Origin: Candidatus Edwardsbacteria bacterium
Lineage (GTDB): Bacteria > Edwardsbacteria > AC1 > EtOH8
Direction of reading: 5' to 3'
DNA length: 33,224 bases
Assembly (NCBI GenBank): GCA_018821925.1
Contig: JAHJLF010000007.1
Coordinates: 1-33,224 of the forward strand
Shown in pieces: positions 33,113 through 33,224 of the stretch. Position numbers and translations under genes: made by a program. How positions within the stretch are numbered: position 1 is the stretch's first letter; each line of letters starts with the position of its first letter. The notes beneath the pieces were generated by a model that did not search any database, was not told the origin of the DNA, and saw only the letters and a program-made list of their open reading frames with translations.

Positions 33113-33140
33113 TTGACAAAAATACAATATGTTGTATATT
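33113..33140 (+). promoter_or_regulatory. Promoter directed toward the gene beyond the window end
   Basis: TTGACA (33113-33118) is followed after 16 bases by TATATT (33135-33140). It shares the string ATGTTGTATATT with the rpsU promoter. It lies in a strongly AT-rich tract. Confidence 0.75.
33122..33137. promoter_or_regulatory. Possible operator between -35 and -10
   Basis: ATACAA (33122-33127) and TTGTAT (33132-33137) form an inverted repeat with a 4-base centre, overlapping the spacer and -10 of the promoter at 33113-33140. Its position fits a repressor site. The rpsU promoter keeps only the right half (TTGTAT), so the symmetry may be chance. Confidence 0.35.
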
Positions 33141-33213
33141 TATAAACAGATAACACAAGATTATAAAAAAGGGTTTATTATTTTGGGTGCCGATAAAAAA
33201 CCGGCTCCTAAAA

Positions 33214-33224
33214 AAAGGAGGTGA
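33214..33224 (+). promoter_or_regulatory. Perfect 11-base SD at the window end
   Basis: AAAGGAGGTGA matches eleven bases of the anti-SD complement. The gene it serves must start just outside the window. A small hairpin (33186-33192 with 33202-33208, one mismatch) lies immediately upstream. A 13-codon frame (TTG at 33183 to TGA at 33222-33224, MGADKKPAPKKRR) ends inside this SD. Confidence 0.75.

Noticed and set aside
32835-33224. Search for tRNA genes, CRISPR repeats, or a phage or toxin-antitoxin locus in the terminal AT-rich region and other gaps.
   Set aside because: No cloverleaf, regularly spaced repeats or paired small genes were seen in any intergenic region.

Overview
The window looks like chromosomal DNA from an uncultured bacterium of the FCB (Fibrobacteres-Chlorobi-Bacteroidetes) kind. 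Two large secreted proteins end in a PNPF-type, FlgD-like C-terminal domain of the sort used by the type IX secretion system (T9SS). Outer-membrane proteins are present, and many genes lack a Shine-Dalgarno (SD) sequence. The exact phylum is an inference; nothing here (no rRNA) fixes it. Most genes are GC-rich, while intergenic DNA and a few hypothetical genes are AT-rich.

Layout. Positions 1-6672 (+ strand) hold an AT-rich membrane-anchored hypothetical protein, dnaJ, rsmE, a CvpA-family membrane protein, a putative lipoprotein and mutS2; degenerate palindromic repeats flank rsmE. Positions 6791-9379 are one acetyltransferase-like (GNAT/YghO-type) gene cut in two by a 1,450-bp IS1595-family insertion sequence. 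The IS has 23-bp inverted ends and an 8-bp target duplication, and carries a transposase plus a small membrane/coiled-coil passenger gene. Positions 9397-12507 hold a DUF1846 protein, a Cdd1-type helix-hairpin-helix protein, a small membrane protein, an RRM RNA-binding protein and a flavodoxin-like protein. Positions 12535-16093 hold dnaG and rpoD. Positions 16207-22584 hold two secreted multidomain proteins (an endonuclease I-like enzyme and a 1,291-residue surface protein) behind a strong promoter. Positions 22645-27804 (- strand) are a tight five-gene operon: LolA-like lipoprotein-sorting protein, two FtsX/MacB-type permeases, an ABC ATPase and an outer-membrane beta-barrel, with a recognisable promoter and a shared bidirectional terminator. 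Positions 27989-31464 (+) hold a short YigZ/IMPACT protein, a TatD nuclease-radical SAM fusion, rsmA and a UbiA-type prenyltransferase. Then come rpsU (bS21, - strand), a NodB-type polysaccharide deacetylase and a 390-bp regulatory region running to the window end.

The most unusual signal is rpsU at 31508-31690. Its reading frame has no ATG, GTG or TTG at the expected start. The only sensible initiator is ACG, placed behind a 9-base perfect SD. Its promoter (TTGACA, then ATGTTGTATATT) closely resembles the promoter at 33113-33140, which leads to an 11-base perfect SD at the very end of the window. This suggests bS21-linked translational control, possibly shared by a gene just outside the window. 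rpsU is also detached from dnaG-rpoD, with which it forms the macromolecular-synthesis operon in enterobacteria.
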